A DNA stretch of 64,000 nucleotides from Nonomuraea candida (GTDB lineage: Bacteria > Actinomycetota > Actinomycetes > Streptosporangiales > Streptosporangiaceae). The notes beneath the pieces were generated by a model. The model had not been told where the DNA came from, ran no database searches, and was given only the letters and a program-made list of their open reading frames with translations. Location of the stretch: contig NZ_JOAG01000008.1 in NCBI RefSeq assembly GCF_000725485.1, forward strand, positions 62,001 to 126,000, written 5' to 3'. Of this stretch, positions 8,776 through 17,495 are shown piece by piece. The position numbers and the translations under genes are program-made. How positions within the stretch are numbered: position 1 is the stretch's first letter; each line of letters starts with the position of its first letter.

Positions 8776-9855
8776 ATGAGAATGAGTTTCCTGGACCGGC
8801 ATGACATGGGCACACGCCGCTGGGTGGCTGAGGCCATACGCAAGGTCGAGGCCGACGCCAACCGAAGTTGCGACACACATCTGCACGTCTTTCCGCTGCC
8901 CACGCACTGGGGTGTAAACCTCTACCTGAAAGACGAGTCGGTGCACCCAACCGGCTCACTGAAACACCGTCTGGCCCGCTCCCTATTCCTGTACGGCCTG
9001 GCCAACGGCTGGATCGGCCCGTCCACCACGATCGTGGAGGCGTCCAGCGGCTCCACGGCCGTCAGCGAGGCCTATTTCGCCCGCCTGCTCGGCCTGCCGT
9101 TCATCGCGGTCATGCCCGCGTCCACGTCGCCGGAGAAGATCCACCTCATCGAGTTCTACGGCGGCAAGTGTCACCTGGTCGACGACGCCGGCGCGATCTA
9201 TGACGAATCTCACCGTCTGGCCGACGAGACCGGCGGCCACTTCATGGACCAGTTCACCTACGCCGAGCGGGCCACCGACTGGCGCGGCAACAACAACATC
9301 GCCGAGTCCATCTTCTCCCAGATGTCCCTGGAGCCCCATCCGGAACCGGCGTGGATCGTCGTCGGGGCCGGCACCGGCGGCACCTCCTCCACCATCGGCC
9401 GCTACATCCGCTACCGCCGCCACGCCACCCGCCTGGCCGTGGTCGACCCCGAGGGCTCGGCCTTCTACCCGAGCTGGATCTCCGGCGACACCACGGTCAC
9501 CGCGCGCGGCTCGCGCATCGAGGGCATCGGGCGGCCCCGCGTGGAGCCCTCCTTCCAGCCCACGGTCATCGACCGCATGATCGCCGTGCCCGACGCCCGC
9601 TCGATCGCGGCCATGCACTGGACGCGCGAGGTGACGGGGCTGGACGTCGGGGGCTCGACGGGCACCAACATGGCGGCCTGCGTGGACCTCATCAACGAGA
9701 TGCGGCAGGCCGGCGAGCAGGGCAGCATCGTGACCCTGGTGTGCGACAGCGGGGACCGGTACAAGGGCACGTACGGCGACCCGCGCTGGCTGGCGGAGCA
9801 GGGCCTGGACCTCGCGCCCCACCTGGCGGAGTTCCGCGCCTTCCTGCCCGTCTAG
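8776..9855 (+). CDS. PLP-dependent cysteine desulfhydrase (Cds1-like)
   Basis: 359 residues of the fold-type II cysteine synthase family. PTGSLKHR carries the probable PLP Schiff-base Lys63, [20 protein letters not shown] is the substrate loop region, and [14 protein letters not shown] the phosphate-binding loop. The length and the extended C-terminus fit the actinobacterial Cds1 group (L-cysteine to pyruvate, H2S and NH3) better than CysK or CysM. It is divergent from the SigR-like gene, which makes a link to thiol homeostasis plausible. The boundary between synthase and desulfhydrase activity cannot be settled by sequence inspection. Confidence 0.8.
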   Translation: MRMSFLDRHDMGTRRWVAEAIRKVEADANRSCDTHLHVFPLPTHWGVNLYLKDESVHPTGSLKHRLARSLFLYGLANGWIGPSTTIVEASSGSTAVSEAYFARLLGLPFIAVMPASTSPEKIHLIEFYGGKCHLVDDAGAIYDESHRLADETGGHFMDQFTYAERATDWRGNNNIAESIFSQMSLEPHPEPAWIVVGAGTGGTSSTIGRYIRYRRHATRLAVVDPEGSAFYPSWISGDTTVTARGSRIEGIGRPRVEPSFQPTVIDRMIAVPDARSIAAMHWTREVTGLDVGGSTGTNMAACVDLINEMRQAGEQGSIVTLVCDSGDRYKGTYGDPRWLAEQGLDLAPHLAEFRAFLPV

Positions 9856-9869
9856 CCCGCTCCGGCGGG

Positions 9870-9892
9870 CCGGGCCTTGCCGCGCGGCCCGG
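9870..9892 (+). terminator. hairpin after the Cds1-like gene
   Basis: CCGGGCC/GGCCCGG stem with a 9-nt loop, starting 15 nt past the stop codon. No U-tract. Confidence 0.4.
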
Positions 9893-9960
9893 GGTCGCCT
9901 TGAAAGAGCGGCGCGGGTCGCCCTGAAAGAGCGGCGCGGGTCGCCTTGGAAGAGGGGTCA
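9892..9960. repeat. 23-bp tandem repeat, 3 units
   Basis: Units at 9892-9914, 9915-9937 and 9938-9960 share the core GGGTCGCCYTGAAAGAGCGG. The third, degenerate unit contains the stop codon (9958-9960) of the minus-strand siderophore-binding protein. Confidence 0.85.
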
Positions 9961-10968
9961 GGCCGTCTTCGCGGGGTCCACGGCGAAGATCTTCGCCACG
10001 TCGTCCAGCATCGCGTGCGCCCCCTGGATGCCCACCGCGCTCATCCACGTCAGGTCGCTGACCTCGTGCTTGTCGCCCTTGAGCTTGCCCCACAGCGGGT
10101 TGCTCACGAACTTCTCCTTCGGCCCCTCCGACGCCGGGTCCGGGTAGGTGGCGACGAAGATGTGGTCGGCGTCCAGGTCCAGGATGCGCTCCTGGCTCAC
10201 GTCGACCGCGATGGTGTCCCGCACGGTCGGCTGCCCCTCGGGACGCGGGAACCCGACGTCCTTCATGACCAGGCCCGAGTAGGAGTTCTCGACGTACAGC
10301 CGGGTCGTCGGCTCGCCGGCGAAGCGCACGATGGAGATCGTGGGCAGCTCGCCCTCCTTCTCCTTGATCGCCGCGCCGATCGTGGCGGCCCGCTGCTCGT
10401 ACGCCTTGATCCGCGCGTCGGCCAGGTCCTCCTTGCCCAGGGCCTGGCCCATGAGGCGGAGGTTCTCCTTCCAGATGGCCCCGGTGGTCTCGCTGAACAC
10501 GGTCGGCGCGATCTTCGAGAGCTTGGCGTACAGGGCCTCGTGGCGCACCTTGGCCGAGACGATCAGGTCGGGCTTGAGCGCCATGATCTTCTCCAGGCTC
10601 GGCTGCTCCAGCGTGCCGACCGGGGTGGCCTCCTTGCCGTGCCGCTCGGCGACCGTCCCGAGATAGCCGGGCAGCGCGGTGTCGATCGACCGGTACGTCG
10701 TGTACCCGACCACCGGCGTCTCCAGCGTCAGCACCGCGTCCACGAAGCTCTGGTCGAGCGCCACCACCCGCTTCGGCTGCGCGGGGATGGCGGTCTCGCC
10801 CATCGCGTGCTTGACGGTCCGGAACGGCGCCGCGCCCGCCGTCTCCCCGCCCGCCGCACCCGCGCCCGCCTCCGTGCCCGCCCCGGTCGTCCCCGTCGAA
10901 CCGGTCGAACCGCAGGCGGCCACGCCCGCCATGAGCAGGGCGGCGGCCAGCACACGCAAGGGTCTCAT
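9958..10968 (-). CDS. iron-siderophore ABC transporter substrate-binding lipoprotein
   Basis: 336 residues. The signal peptide ends in a lipobox (LMAGVAAC, Cys19) followed by a flexible Gly/Thr/Ala linker, then a FepB/FecB-type periplasmic-binding fold with PKRVVALDQSFVDAVLTLE near 65 and KPDLIVSAK near 130. The start is the ATG at 10968, preceded by GGAAGGAATCTG. The protein should capture a ferric siderophore outside the membrane for the permease/ATPase encoded divergently at 11068-13972. An iron box lies in the shared promoter region. Confidence 0.92.
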   Translation of the reverse strand: MRPLRVLAAALLMAGVAACGSTGSTGTTGAGTEAGAGAAGGETAGAAPFRTVKHAMGETAIPAQPKRVVALDQSFVDAVLTLETPVVGYTTYRSIDTALPGYLGTVAERHGKEATPVGTLEQPSLEKIMALKPDLIVSAKVRHEALYAKLSKIAPTVFSETTGAIWKENLRLMGQALGKEDLADARIKAYEQRAATIGAAIKEKEGELPTISIVRFAGEPTTRLYVENSYSGLVMKDVGFPRPEGQPTVRDTIAVDVSQERILDLDADHIFVATYPDPASEGPKEKFVSNPLWGKLKGDKHEVSDLTWMSAVGIQGAHAMLDDVAKIFAVDPAKTA

Positions 10969-11003
10969 CAGATTCCTTCCCAAAAAAGTAAGGCAAACCT
11001 AAA

Positions 11004-11022
11004 TTAGGTTAGCCCTGCCTAA
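11004..11022. promoter_or_regulatory. IdeR/DmdR-type iron box
   Basis: TTAGGTTAGCCCTGCCTAA resembles the actinobacterial iron-box consensus TTAGGTTAGSCTAACCTAA at 15 of 19 positions. A second partial copy (TAAGGCAAACCTAA) overlaps upstream at 10989-11002. It sits between the divergent binding-protein and permease genes, so iron-dependent repression of both sides is expected. Confidence 0.75.
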
Positions 11023-11067
11023 GCTGGCATACTTCAGCGGGATCGGGCAACGTCGAGGAGGACATGG

Positions 11068-12102
11068 GTGAGCGCAACCGCCGTCGCCCCGCGTCTCCAC
11101 GGCATCCGCCACCGCCGCGTCACCGTCCTGCTGGTCCTGCTCGCCTCCGTGGCGGTCGCGGTGGTGCTGAGCATCACGATCGGCTCCAAGTCCGTGCCGC
11201 TCGGCGACGCCTGGCACGCGCTGACCGCCCCGACCGGCACCGAGAACGACATCGTCATCCGCTCCCTGCGCGTCCCCAGGACCGTGCTGGGCGTGCTGGC
11301 GGGCATCGCGCTCGGCGTGGCCGGCGCGCTCATGCAGGGCCACACGCGCAACCCGCTGGCCGACCCCGGCCTGCTCGGCGTCACCCAGGGGGCCGCGTTC
11401 GCGATGGTGGCCTCGATCATCCTGCTCGGCGCCTCCAGCCTGCTCGTCTACATCTGGTACGGCCTGGCCGGCGCGCTGGTCGCCAGCGTGGCCGTGTTCG
11501 CGCTCGGCATGGCCGGCGGCAGGGGCGGGCCCACCCCGGTCACGCTCGCGCTCGCGGGCACCGCCGTCAGCGCCCTGCTGTACGCCCTGACCTCGGCCAT
11601 CGTGCTCCTCGACGAGCAGGCGATGGACGTCTTCCGCTTCTGGCAGGCCGGCTCCATCGCCGCCAGGGGCGGGGACGTGGTGTGGCAGGTGCTGCCGTTC
11701 GTCCTGGCCGGGCTGGTGCTCGCGCTGGTCAACGCCCCCGGGCTCAACGCGCTCTCCCTCGGCGAGGACGTCGCCCGGAGCCTCGGCCAGAACATCGCCA
11801 TGACCAGGACCATCGGCGTGGCCGCCGTCACGCTGCTGTCCGGCGCGGCCGTGGCCGCCTGCGGCTCGCTGGCCTTCGTCGGGCTCATCGTGCCGCACCT
11901 GGCCCGCCCGCTGTCGGGCACCGACCACCGGTGGCTGCTGCCGTACTCGGGGCTGATCGGCGCGGCGCTGCTGCTGGCCGCCGACGTGATCGGCCGCGTG
12001 GTGGCCCCGCCCGGCGAGCTGGAGGTGGGCGTGGTGCTCGCGCTGCTCGGCGCGCCCTTCTTCGTCGCCCTCGTACGCCGCAGAAAGCCCGTGCGCCTGT
12101 GA
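11068..12102 (+). CDS. FecCD-family iron-siderophore permease 1
   Basis: 344 residues with about nine membrane segments and the conserved FecCD sequences [40 protein letters not shown] and [15 protein letters not shown]. It pairs with the next gene to form the transmembrane channel of a ferric-siderophore importer. The GTG start at 11068 has GAGGAGG 8 nt upstream. It overlaps the next gene by one base (TGATG). Confidence 0.93.
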   Translation: MSATAVAPRLHGIRHRRVTVLLVLLASVAVAVVLSITIGSKSVPLGDAWHALTAPTGTENDIVIRSLRVPRTVLGVLAGIALGVAGALMQGHTRNPLADPGLLGVTQGAAFAMVASIILLGASSLLVYIWYGLAGALVASVAVFALGMAGGRGGPTPVTLALAGTAVSALLYALTSAIVLLDEQAMDVFRFWQAGSIAARGGDVVWQVLPFVLAGLVLALVNAPGLNALSLGEDVARSLGQNIAMTRTIGVAAVTLLSGAAVAACGSLAFVGLIVPHLARPLSGTDHRWLLPYSGLIGAALLLAADVIGRVVAPPGELEVGVVLALLGAPFFVALVRRRKPVRL

Positions 12103-13145
12103 TGACCACCCTGCCCCTCCGCGTCGGCGGCCTGTCCTGGCGGGTACGGCCGCGCGGCGTCGCCGTCACGCTGACCGGCCTCGTCCTGCTCGCCCTGCTC
12201 ATGGCCCTGAACATGCGCATCGGCGACATCGAGCTGACGCTGCCCGAGGTGGTCGCCGGCACCTTCGACCCCGGCAGCGCCGCCCACTTCGTCATCATGG
12301 AGCTGCGCCTGCCCCGCGCGCTCACCGGCGCCCTGGTCGGCGCCGCGCTCGCGCTGTCGGGCGCCATCATCCAGTCGATCGCCCGCAACCCGCTGGCCAG
12401 CCCCGAGATCCTCGGCGTCACCACCGGCGCCTCCGTCACCGTGGTCGCCGGCGTGGTCGCCAGTGGCAGCGCGTACGGCGGCGCCAGCGGCCTGCTGTCC
12501 ACCCTCGGCATCCCCGCCCTCGCCCTGCTCGGCGGCCTGCTCGGCGCGACGGTCGTCTACGCCCTGGCCTGGCGGCGCGGCCTGGACGGCTACCGCCTGG
12601 TGCTGGTCGGCATCGGGGTGGCGGCGGTGTTCACCAACCTGAAGTTCTGGCTGCTGACCGTCGGGGACGTCAACGACACCAGCCGGGCCATGGTCTGGAT
12701 CAGCGGCTCGCTCAACGGGCGCGGCTGGGAGCACGTGACGCCCACGGCGCTGGCCCTGGCCGTGCTGGTGCCGCTGACCCTGCTCGGCACCCGCTCGCTC
12801 GACGCCCTGCGCTTCGGCGACGACACGGTCACCGCGCTCGGCGTGCGCATGAACCCGGCCCGCGCCCTGATGATCCTGGCCGCCGTGCTGCTGGCCGCCG
12901 TGGCCACCGCGTCGGCCGGGCCGATCGCGTTCGTGGCGCTGGCCGCCCCGCAGATCGCGCTGCGGCTCGACCGCTCGGGCCGGCCGCCGCTGCTCTGCTC
13001 GGCCGTCGTCGGCGGCGTGCTCACCACGGGCGCCGACCTGATCGCCAGAACCGCGTTCTCGCCGCTGGAGCTGCCCGTCGGCATCGTCACGGCGGTGCTG
13101 GGCGCGCCGTACCTGATCCACCTGATCTGGAGGTCGCGAAAGTGA
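12102..13145 (+). CDS. FecCD-family iron-siderophore permease 2
   Basis: 347 residues. The same family signature is present: [40 protein letters not shown] and [17 protein letters not shown]. The frame is open upstream through the first permease, so the start is taken as the ATG that overlaps its stop (GTG 12099 is an alternative). Together with permease 1 it forms the heterodimeric channel. The stop overlaps the ATPase start by 4 nt (GTGA), indicating translational coupling. Confidence 0.92.
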   Translation: MTTLPLRVGGLSWRVRPRGVAVTLTGLVLLALLMALNMRIGDIELTLPEVVAGTFDPGSAAHFVIMELRLPRALTGALVGAALALSGAIIQSIARNPLASPEILGVTTGASVTVVAGVVASGSAYGGASGLLSTLGIPALALLGGLLGATVVYALAWRRGLDGYRLVLVGIGVAAVFTNLKFWLLTVGDVNDTSRAMVWISGSLNGRGWEHVTPTALALAVLVPLTLLGTRSLDALRFGDDTVTALGVRMNPARALMILAAVLLAAVATASAGPIAFVALAAPQIALRLDRSGRPPLLCSAVVGGVLTTGADLIARTAFSPLELPVGIVTAVLGAPYLIHLIWRSRK

Positions 13146-13972
13146 GAGCGCAGGCCGCCGAGCCCGATCCGCAGGCCGCGAACGTGCGACTGCGGGCCGC
13201 CGGCGTCAAGCTCGGGTACGGCGAGCGCGTCATCGTGGACGGCCTCGACCTCGGCGTCGAGGCCGGCACCGTGACCACCATCATCGGCCCGAACGGCTGC
13301 GGCAAGTCCACGCTGCTGCGCGCCCTCGGCCGGCTGCTCAAGCCGCAGGGCGGCGAGGTGCTGCTGGACGGCAAGCGCATCGACCGGCTCCCCACCCGAG
13401 AGGTGGCCAAGGTCCTCGGCGTGCTGCCGCAGGCGCCCTCCGCCCCCGAGGGCCTGACGGTGGCCGACCTGGTGGCGCGCGGGCGGCATCCGCACCAGAC
13501 GTGGTACCGGCAGTGGTCCTCCGACGACGAGGGCGCGGTCGCGGCGGCCCTCGACATGACGGGCCTGGCCGACCTGGCCGAGCGGCCGCTGGAGGAGCTG
13601 TCCGGCGGGCAGCGGCAGCGGGCCTGGATCTCCATGGCGCTGGCCCAGGGCACCGACCTGCTGCTGCTCGACGAGCCGACCACGTTCCTGGACCTGGCGC
13701 ACCAGGTGGAGGTGCTGGAGCTGGTCCGGCATCTGCACCAGGAGGGCGGGCGCACCGTCGTCATGGTCCTGCACGACCTGAACCTGGCCGCCCGCTACGC
13801 CGACCGCCTGGTCGCCATGCGCGCGGGCCGGGTGATCGCCTCGGGCGCACCGCACGAGGTGCTGACCGAGGACCTGCTGCGCGAGGTGTTCGAGCTGGAC
13901 GCCAAGGTCATCGCCGACCCGGTGGCCGGCACCCCGCTGGTCGTCCCCATCGGCCCCCTCACCCGCACCTGA
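13142..13972 (+). CDS. FepC-type ABC transporter ATPase (siderophore import)
   Basis: 276 residues with a complete nucleotide-binding domain: Walker [10 protein letters not shown] (49-57), Q-loop, signature LSGGQRQR (about 157-164), Walker [14 protein letters not shown], and switch His in [11 protein letters not shown]. It is most like the Fe3+-siderophore/cobalamin importer ATPases. As the last gene of the permease-permease-ATPase operon it powers uptake from the lipoprotein encoded at 9958-10968. Confidence 0.93.
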   Translation: MRAQAAEPDPQAANVRLRAAGVKLGYGERVIVDGLDLGVEAGTVTTIIGPNGCGKSTLLRALGRLLKPQGGEVLLDGKRIDRLPTREVAKVLGVLPQAPSAPEGLTVADLVARGRHPHQTWYRQWSSDDEGAVAAALDMTGLADLAERPLEELSGGQRQRAWISMALAQGTDLLLLDEPTTFLDLAHQVEVLELVRHLHQEGGRTVVMVLHDLNLAARYADRLVAMRAGRVIASGAPHEVLTEDLLREVFELDAKVIADPVAGTPLVVPIGPLTRT

Positions 13973-14102
13973 TCCCGGTCCCGCCACCTCCTCGGGGCGC
14001 TTGCGCGGCTCCCGTCACCGTCCCCGGACGGTCCGGGCGCCCCGGCACCCGGCCTGTCTCCCGCCGCCGTTCCCGGCCGGTCCGGGCGCCCCTCGCGCGG
14101 TC

Positions 14103-15968
14103 TCAGGTGTCGTCGAGGGCCTGGCAGACGTCCTCGTCCCCGGGGGCCAGCTCGGCGGCCCTGAGCAGGTCCTGCCGCGCCTGGGCCGTCAGGCCCGCCG
14201 CATGGTACACGACCGACCGGTTGAACAGCAGCTCGGCCGTCTCCGCCAGCTTCAGCGCGCGGGTCAGGTCGGCCAGCGCCGCCTCGTGGTCACCCCGCTC
14301 GTACGCCAGCTCGGCCCGGCCCGCCCACGCCGCCACCAGCTCCGGATCGCGCTCCAGCGCCCGGTCGAAGGCCATCCGCGACTCCGGATAGTGCTGCTCG
14401 GCCAGCTCCACCTGGCCCAGCACGCACAGCAGGTGCGGGTCCCCCGGCGCCAGCTCCAGCCCCCGTTCGGCGTCCCGCCTGGCCCGCACGTGGTCGCCGA
14501 TGGCCGCGTACAGCCCGCAGCGGTTGACGTACCCGGGGGCGAACTCCGGGTCCAGCTCCAGCGTGTGGTCCAGGTCCGCGCGGGCCCCCTCCAGGTCGCC
14601 CGCGGCGTAGCGCACCTCCGAGCGGTTGTAGTACGCCTCCGGGAAGGGCGGGCTGAGCCGCATGACCGTCTCGTAGTCGGCCAGCGCCTCCGCCGACCGG
14701 CCCAGCTCGTGCAGCAGGTTGCCGCGGTCGAGGTAGTAGTCGGGGTAGCCGGGGTCGGTCTCGATCGCCCGCGTGTAGTCGGCCAGGGCCGCCTCCTTCC
14801 TGCCCGCCAGGGACAGGAGCTGGGCCCGGTTGGCGTACAGCACGAGGCGGTGGATCGGGTGCTCGTCCGGCAGGTGCGTCTCGGCCAGCCCGATGGCCCG
14901 CTCCACCAGCTCCAGCGCGGCCTCGCGGCGGCCCCTGCGCAGCTCGACCAGGGCCTTGCCGTTGAGGTCGAACCCGAGGTGGAAGGCGCGCTCCTTGGGG
15001 TCGGGCAGCAGGGAGGTGATCGTGATGGCCTCGTTGATCCAGGCCAGGGCCCGCTCGGGGTCGCGGCGGGCGGGGTCGTGGTGGCGTACGAGGATCATGG
15101 CGGTGCCGTACGCGACGGTGGCGCGGTGCTTGGGGTCGGTGCTCTCGCGCCGGGCCCGGTCGTACAGCTCGCGGGCCTCGTCCTCGCGCCCGATCGCCTC
15201 CAGCGACGCCGCCACCCGCTGCAGGAGGAGCTGCCAGCGCCCGGGGTCGTCCTCGTACGCCAGCCCGCGCAGCGCCTCGGTGCCCGACTCGGCCATGGCG
15301 TGGTGGAAGCCCTCGTCGCGGTAGCGGTCGAAGTCGGCCCGCAGCGGGCCGGCGCCGGGGGCCGACGGGCCCTCCACGATCGTCAGCAGGCCGGGGTCGA
15401 GGCGGCGGCGCAGCACGGTCACCAGCTCGGCGTCGGTCGGGTCGGCCTCGCCCAGGTTGGCCACGGTCACGGTGAGCGGGCGGGTCAGGCAGTCGCGGAC
15501 GAACTCGGCCAGGCCGTTGGCGATCCGCAGGGTGCGGCGCGCGCCCGGCACGAGCACCCGCTGCTCCCTGGGCAGCCCGTCGGCCACCGACCGCCGCAGG
15601 AGGCCGGAGCCGGCGTCCCGCGAGCGGCCGGACCCGGGGCCCGGTAAGCGGGCGGGTCCGAGATCGCCCAGGCGGGCGGATCCGAGGTCGCCCAGGCGGG
15701 CGGGTCCGAGGTCGCCCAGGCGGGCGGACTGGAGGTCGCGCAGGCGGGCGGCTTCGGGTTCCGGCAGGCGGGCGGGGTCGAGGTCGCGCAAGGCCGCCGC
15801 CACGACCTCGCGGAGGTGCGGCGCGGCGACCCCGATCTCGATGTCGTGCGCGGCCACCAGGGCGGGCCGGCGTTCCAGCGCGGGCGGGACCAGATGGTCG
15901 AGCAGCGCGGCTGCCATGGTGTAGGGCCCGCCGATGCGGCGGTCCGCGTCGAGGAAGATCGTGTCCAC
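14103..15968 (-). CDS. TPR-repeat protein with degenerate NTPase-like N-terminus
   Basis: 621 residues from GTG 15968 (GAAGAGG 6 nt upstream; the open frame extends to 16007). Residues 1-70 (VDTIFLDADRRIGGPYTMAA onward) and ~125-200 (RTLRIANGLAEFVRDCL, then VTVANLGEADPTDAELVTVL) look like the remains of a STAND/AAA-type domain, but I see no Walker A motif. Residues ~230-610 hold a long run of tetratricopeptide repeats (for example YPDYYLDRGNLLHELGRSAE). An 8-residue repeat ARLGDLGP interrupts the N-terminal domain. TPR proteins mediate protein or peptide binding. A 24-codon ORF with a good ribosome site lies 73 nt upstream. Confidence 0.85.
   Translation of the reverse strand: MDTIFLDADRRIGGPYTMAAALLDHLVPPALERRPALVAAHDIEIGVAAPHLREVVAAALRDLDPARLPEPEAARLRDLQSARLGDLGPARLGDLGSARLGDLGPARLPGPGSGRSRDAGSGLLRRSVADGLPREQRVLVPGARRTLRIANGLAEFVRDCLTRPLTVTVANLGEADPTDAELVTVLRRRLDPGLLTIVEGPSAPGAGPLRADFDRYRDEGFHHAMAESGTEALRGLAYEDDPGRWQLLLQRVAASLEAIGREDEARELYDRARRESTDPKHRATVAYGTAMILVRHHDPARRDPERALAWINEAITITSLLPDPKERAFHLGFDLNGKALVELRRGRREAALELVERAIGLAETHLPDEHPIHRLVLYANRAQLLSLAGRKEAALADYTRAIETDPGYPDYYLDRGNLLHELGRSAEALADYETVMRLSPPFPEAYYNRSEVRYAAGDLEGARADLDHTLELDPEFAPGYVNRCGLYAAIGDHVRARRDAERGLELAPGDPHLLCVLGQVELAEQHYPESRMAFDRALERDPELVAAWAGRAELAYERGDHEAALADLTRALKLAETAELLFNRSVVYHAAGLTAQARQDLLRAAELAPGDEDVCQALDDT
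15618..15773 (-). repeat. in-frame 24-bp repeat inside the TPR gene
   Basis: About five 24-bp units encode the 8-residue motif A-R-L-(G/R)-D-L-(G/Q)-(P/S) and degenerate flanking copies. The array inserts roughly 50 residues into the N-terminal domain without breaking the frame. Confidence 0.8.
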
Positions 15969-16041
15969 CGCTGCCTCTTCACTGGTCCGGCGTGGCCGGC
16001 GCCCCACGGCGGGACGCCGGCTTCTGACTTCGGGCCTGCGA

Positions 16042-16116
16042 TCAGGCGCTGTGCCTCGGCGCGGCCGCGGCGGTGGGCTTCACAGTGCCTGGGCGGTGTA
16101 CGACGATCTTCTTCAT
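16042..16116 (-). CDS. possible 24-residue basic peptide
   Basis: ATG at 16116 with AAAGG 7 nt upstream opens a 24-codon ORF that begins MKKIVVHRPGTVKPT and ends RHSA before TGA. It is strongly basic at the N-terminus, followed by Ala-rich residues. It precedes the TPR gene on the same strand (73-nt gap). The combination of proper ribosome site, a lysine-start typical of secreted or modified peptide precursors, and tight linkage makes it a plausible gene. It has no recognisable family from sequence alone and could be a leader peptide. Confidence 0.45.
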   Translation of the reverse strand: MKKIVVHRPGTVKPTAAAAPRHSA

Positions 16117-16249
16117 GGGCGGCCTTTCACGTCTCTGTGGGACCGAACGATCATTTGATGACCGGTACATGTCAACACATTGAAAAGTCGCCTAACAAGA
16201 TTCCATCCGGTAAGACCTCTTCCGCCAGGAAGTTACGGGGCAGCCGGAA

Positions 16250-17428
16250 CTACTCGCCCAGGATCGCGTCCACGAACACCTCGGGGTCGAAAGGCGCCAG
16301 GTCGTCGGGCCCCTCGCCGAGCCCCACCAGCTTGACCGGCACCCCCAGCTCCCGCTGCACCGAGATCACGATGCCGCCCTTGGCGGTGCCGTCGAGCTTG
16401 GTCAGCGCGATGCCGGTGATGTTGACCACCTCGGCGAACACCTGGGCCTGGCGCATGCCGTTCTGGCCCGTCGTGGCGTCGAGGACCAGCAGCACCTCGT
16501 CGACCGTGGCCTTCTTCTCGATGACCCGCTTGACCTTGCCCAGCTCGTCCATCAGGCCCGTCTTGGTGTGCAGGCGGCCCGCGGTGTCGACGATGACGAC
16601 GTCGACCTTCTCCTCGATGCCCCTGGCGACCGCGTCGAAGGCCACGGAGGCCGGGTCGCCGCCCTCGGGGCCGCGCACCGTGTCGGCGCCCACCCGCTCG
16701 CCCCAGGTCTGGAGCTGGTCGGCCGCGGCGGCGCGGAAGGTGTCGGCCGCGCCGAGCACCACCTTCTTGCCGTCGCCGATCAGCGAGCGCGCCAGCTTGC
16801 CCGTGGTGGTGGTCTTGCCGGTGCCGTTGACGCCCACGACGAGGACCACCGCGGGCCGCTCGCCGTGCGTCCGGACGTGCAGCGTGCGGTCGAGGTCGGG
16901 ATTGATCTGGGCCAGGAGCTGCTCCCTGAGCAGGGCGCGCACCTCCTCCTGGGTGCGGCTGCCCAGCACCTTGACCTTGGTGCGCAGCTCCTCGACCATG
17001 GCGCGGGTCGGCGCGACGCCGACGTCGGCCGTGATCAGGCTCTCCTCGATCTCGTCCCACACCTCGTCGTCGAGGCGGTCGCGCGACAGCAGCTCCAGCA
17101 GGCCGCGCCCGAGCGCGTTCTGCGAGCGGGCCAGGCGCGAGCGCAGCCGCACCATCCGGCCCGCGGACGGCGGCGGAACCTCGACCTCGGGCTCGACGAC
17201 GACCGGCTCGGCGGGCTTGACCGGCGGCGGCGGAAGCGTGGTGGTCGCGCCTTCCGCCTCCTCGCCCGCGCCGGCGGGCCGCTTCTCCTCCTCGGGAAGC
17301 ACGGGAGCCTCTGGCGGCTTGACCGGCGGGGGCGTCTTGCGCCCCGGCCTGAACAGCAGGAACAGACCGCCGGCCGCCAGCAGGGCGACGACGGCCACGA
17401 TCACGATGACGCCGAGGTAACCATCCAC
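16250..17428 (-). CDS. ftsY: signal recognition particle receptor FtsY
   Basis: 392 residues. An N-terminal membrane segment (about 5-26) is followed by an acidic/proline-rich linker (30-95), the helical N domain (~95-185) and the GTPase G domain with G1 GVNGTGKTTTTGK (199-211), DTFRAAAADQL, G3 DTAGRLHTK and G4 TKLDGTAKGG. It receives ribosome-nascent-chain-SRP complexes at the membrane for co-translational insertion. GTG start. It lies 67 nt downstream of smc, the usual actinobacterial order. Confidence 0.97.
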   Translation of the reverse strand: MDGYLGVIVIVAVVALLAAGGLFLLFRPGRKTPPPVKPPEAPVLPEEEKRPAGAGEEAEGATTTLPPPPVKPAEPVVVEPEVEVPPPSAGRMVRLRSRLARSQNALGRGLLELLSRDRLDDEVWDEIEESLITADVGVAPTRAMVEELRTKVKVLGSRTQEEVRALLREQLLAQINPDLDRTLHVRTHGERPAVVLVVGVNGTGKTTTTGKLARSLIGDGKKVVLGAADTFRAAAADQLQTWGERVGADTVRGPEGGDPASVAFDAVARGIEEKVDVVIVDTAGRLHTKTGLMDELGKVKRVIEKKATVDEVLLVLDATTGQNGMRQAQVFAEVVNITGIALTKLDGTAKGGIVISVQRELGVPVKLVGLGEGPDDLAPFDPEVFVDAILGE

Positions 17429-17495
17429 AAGATGTCAGTTTTCCAGATCGTCCGCCCCAGTCCGAACAACAGGGCCACCACCCGGGTCGTGCCGA

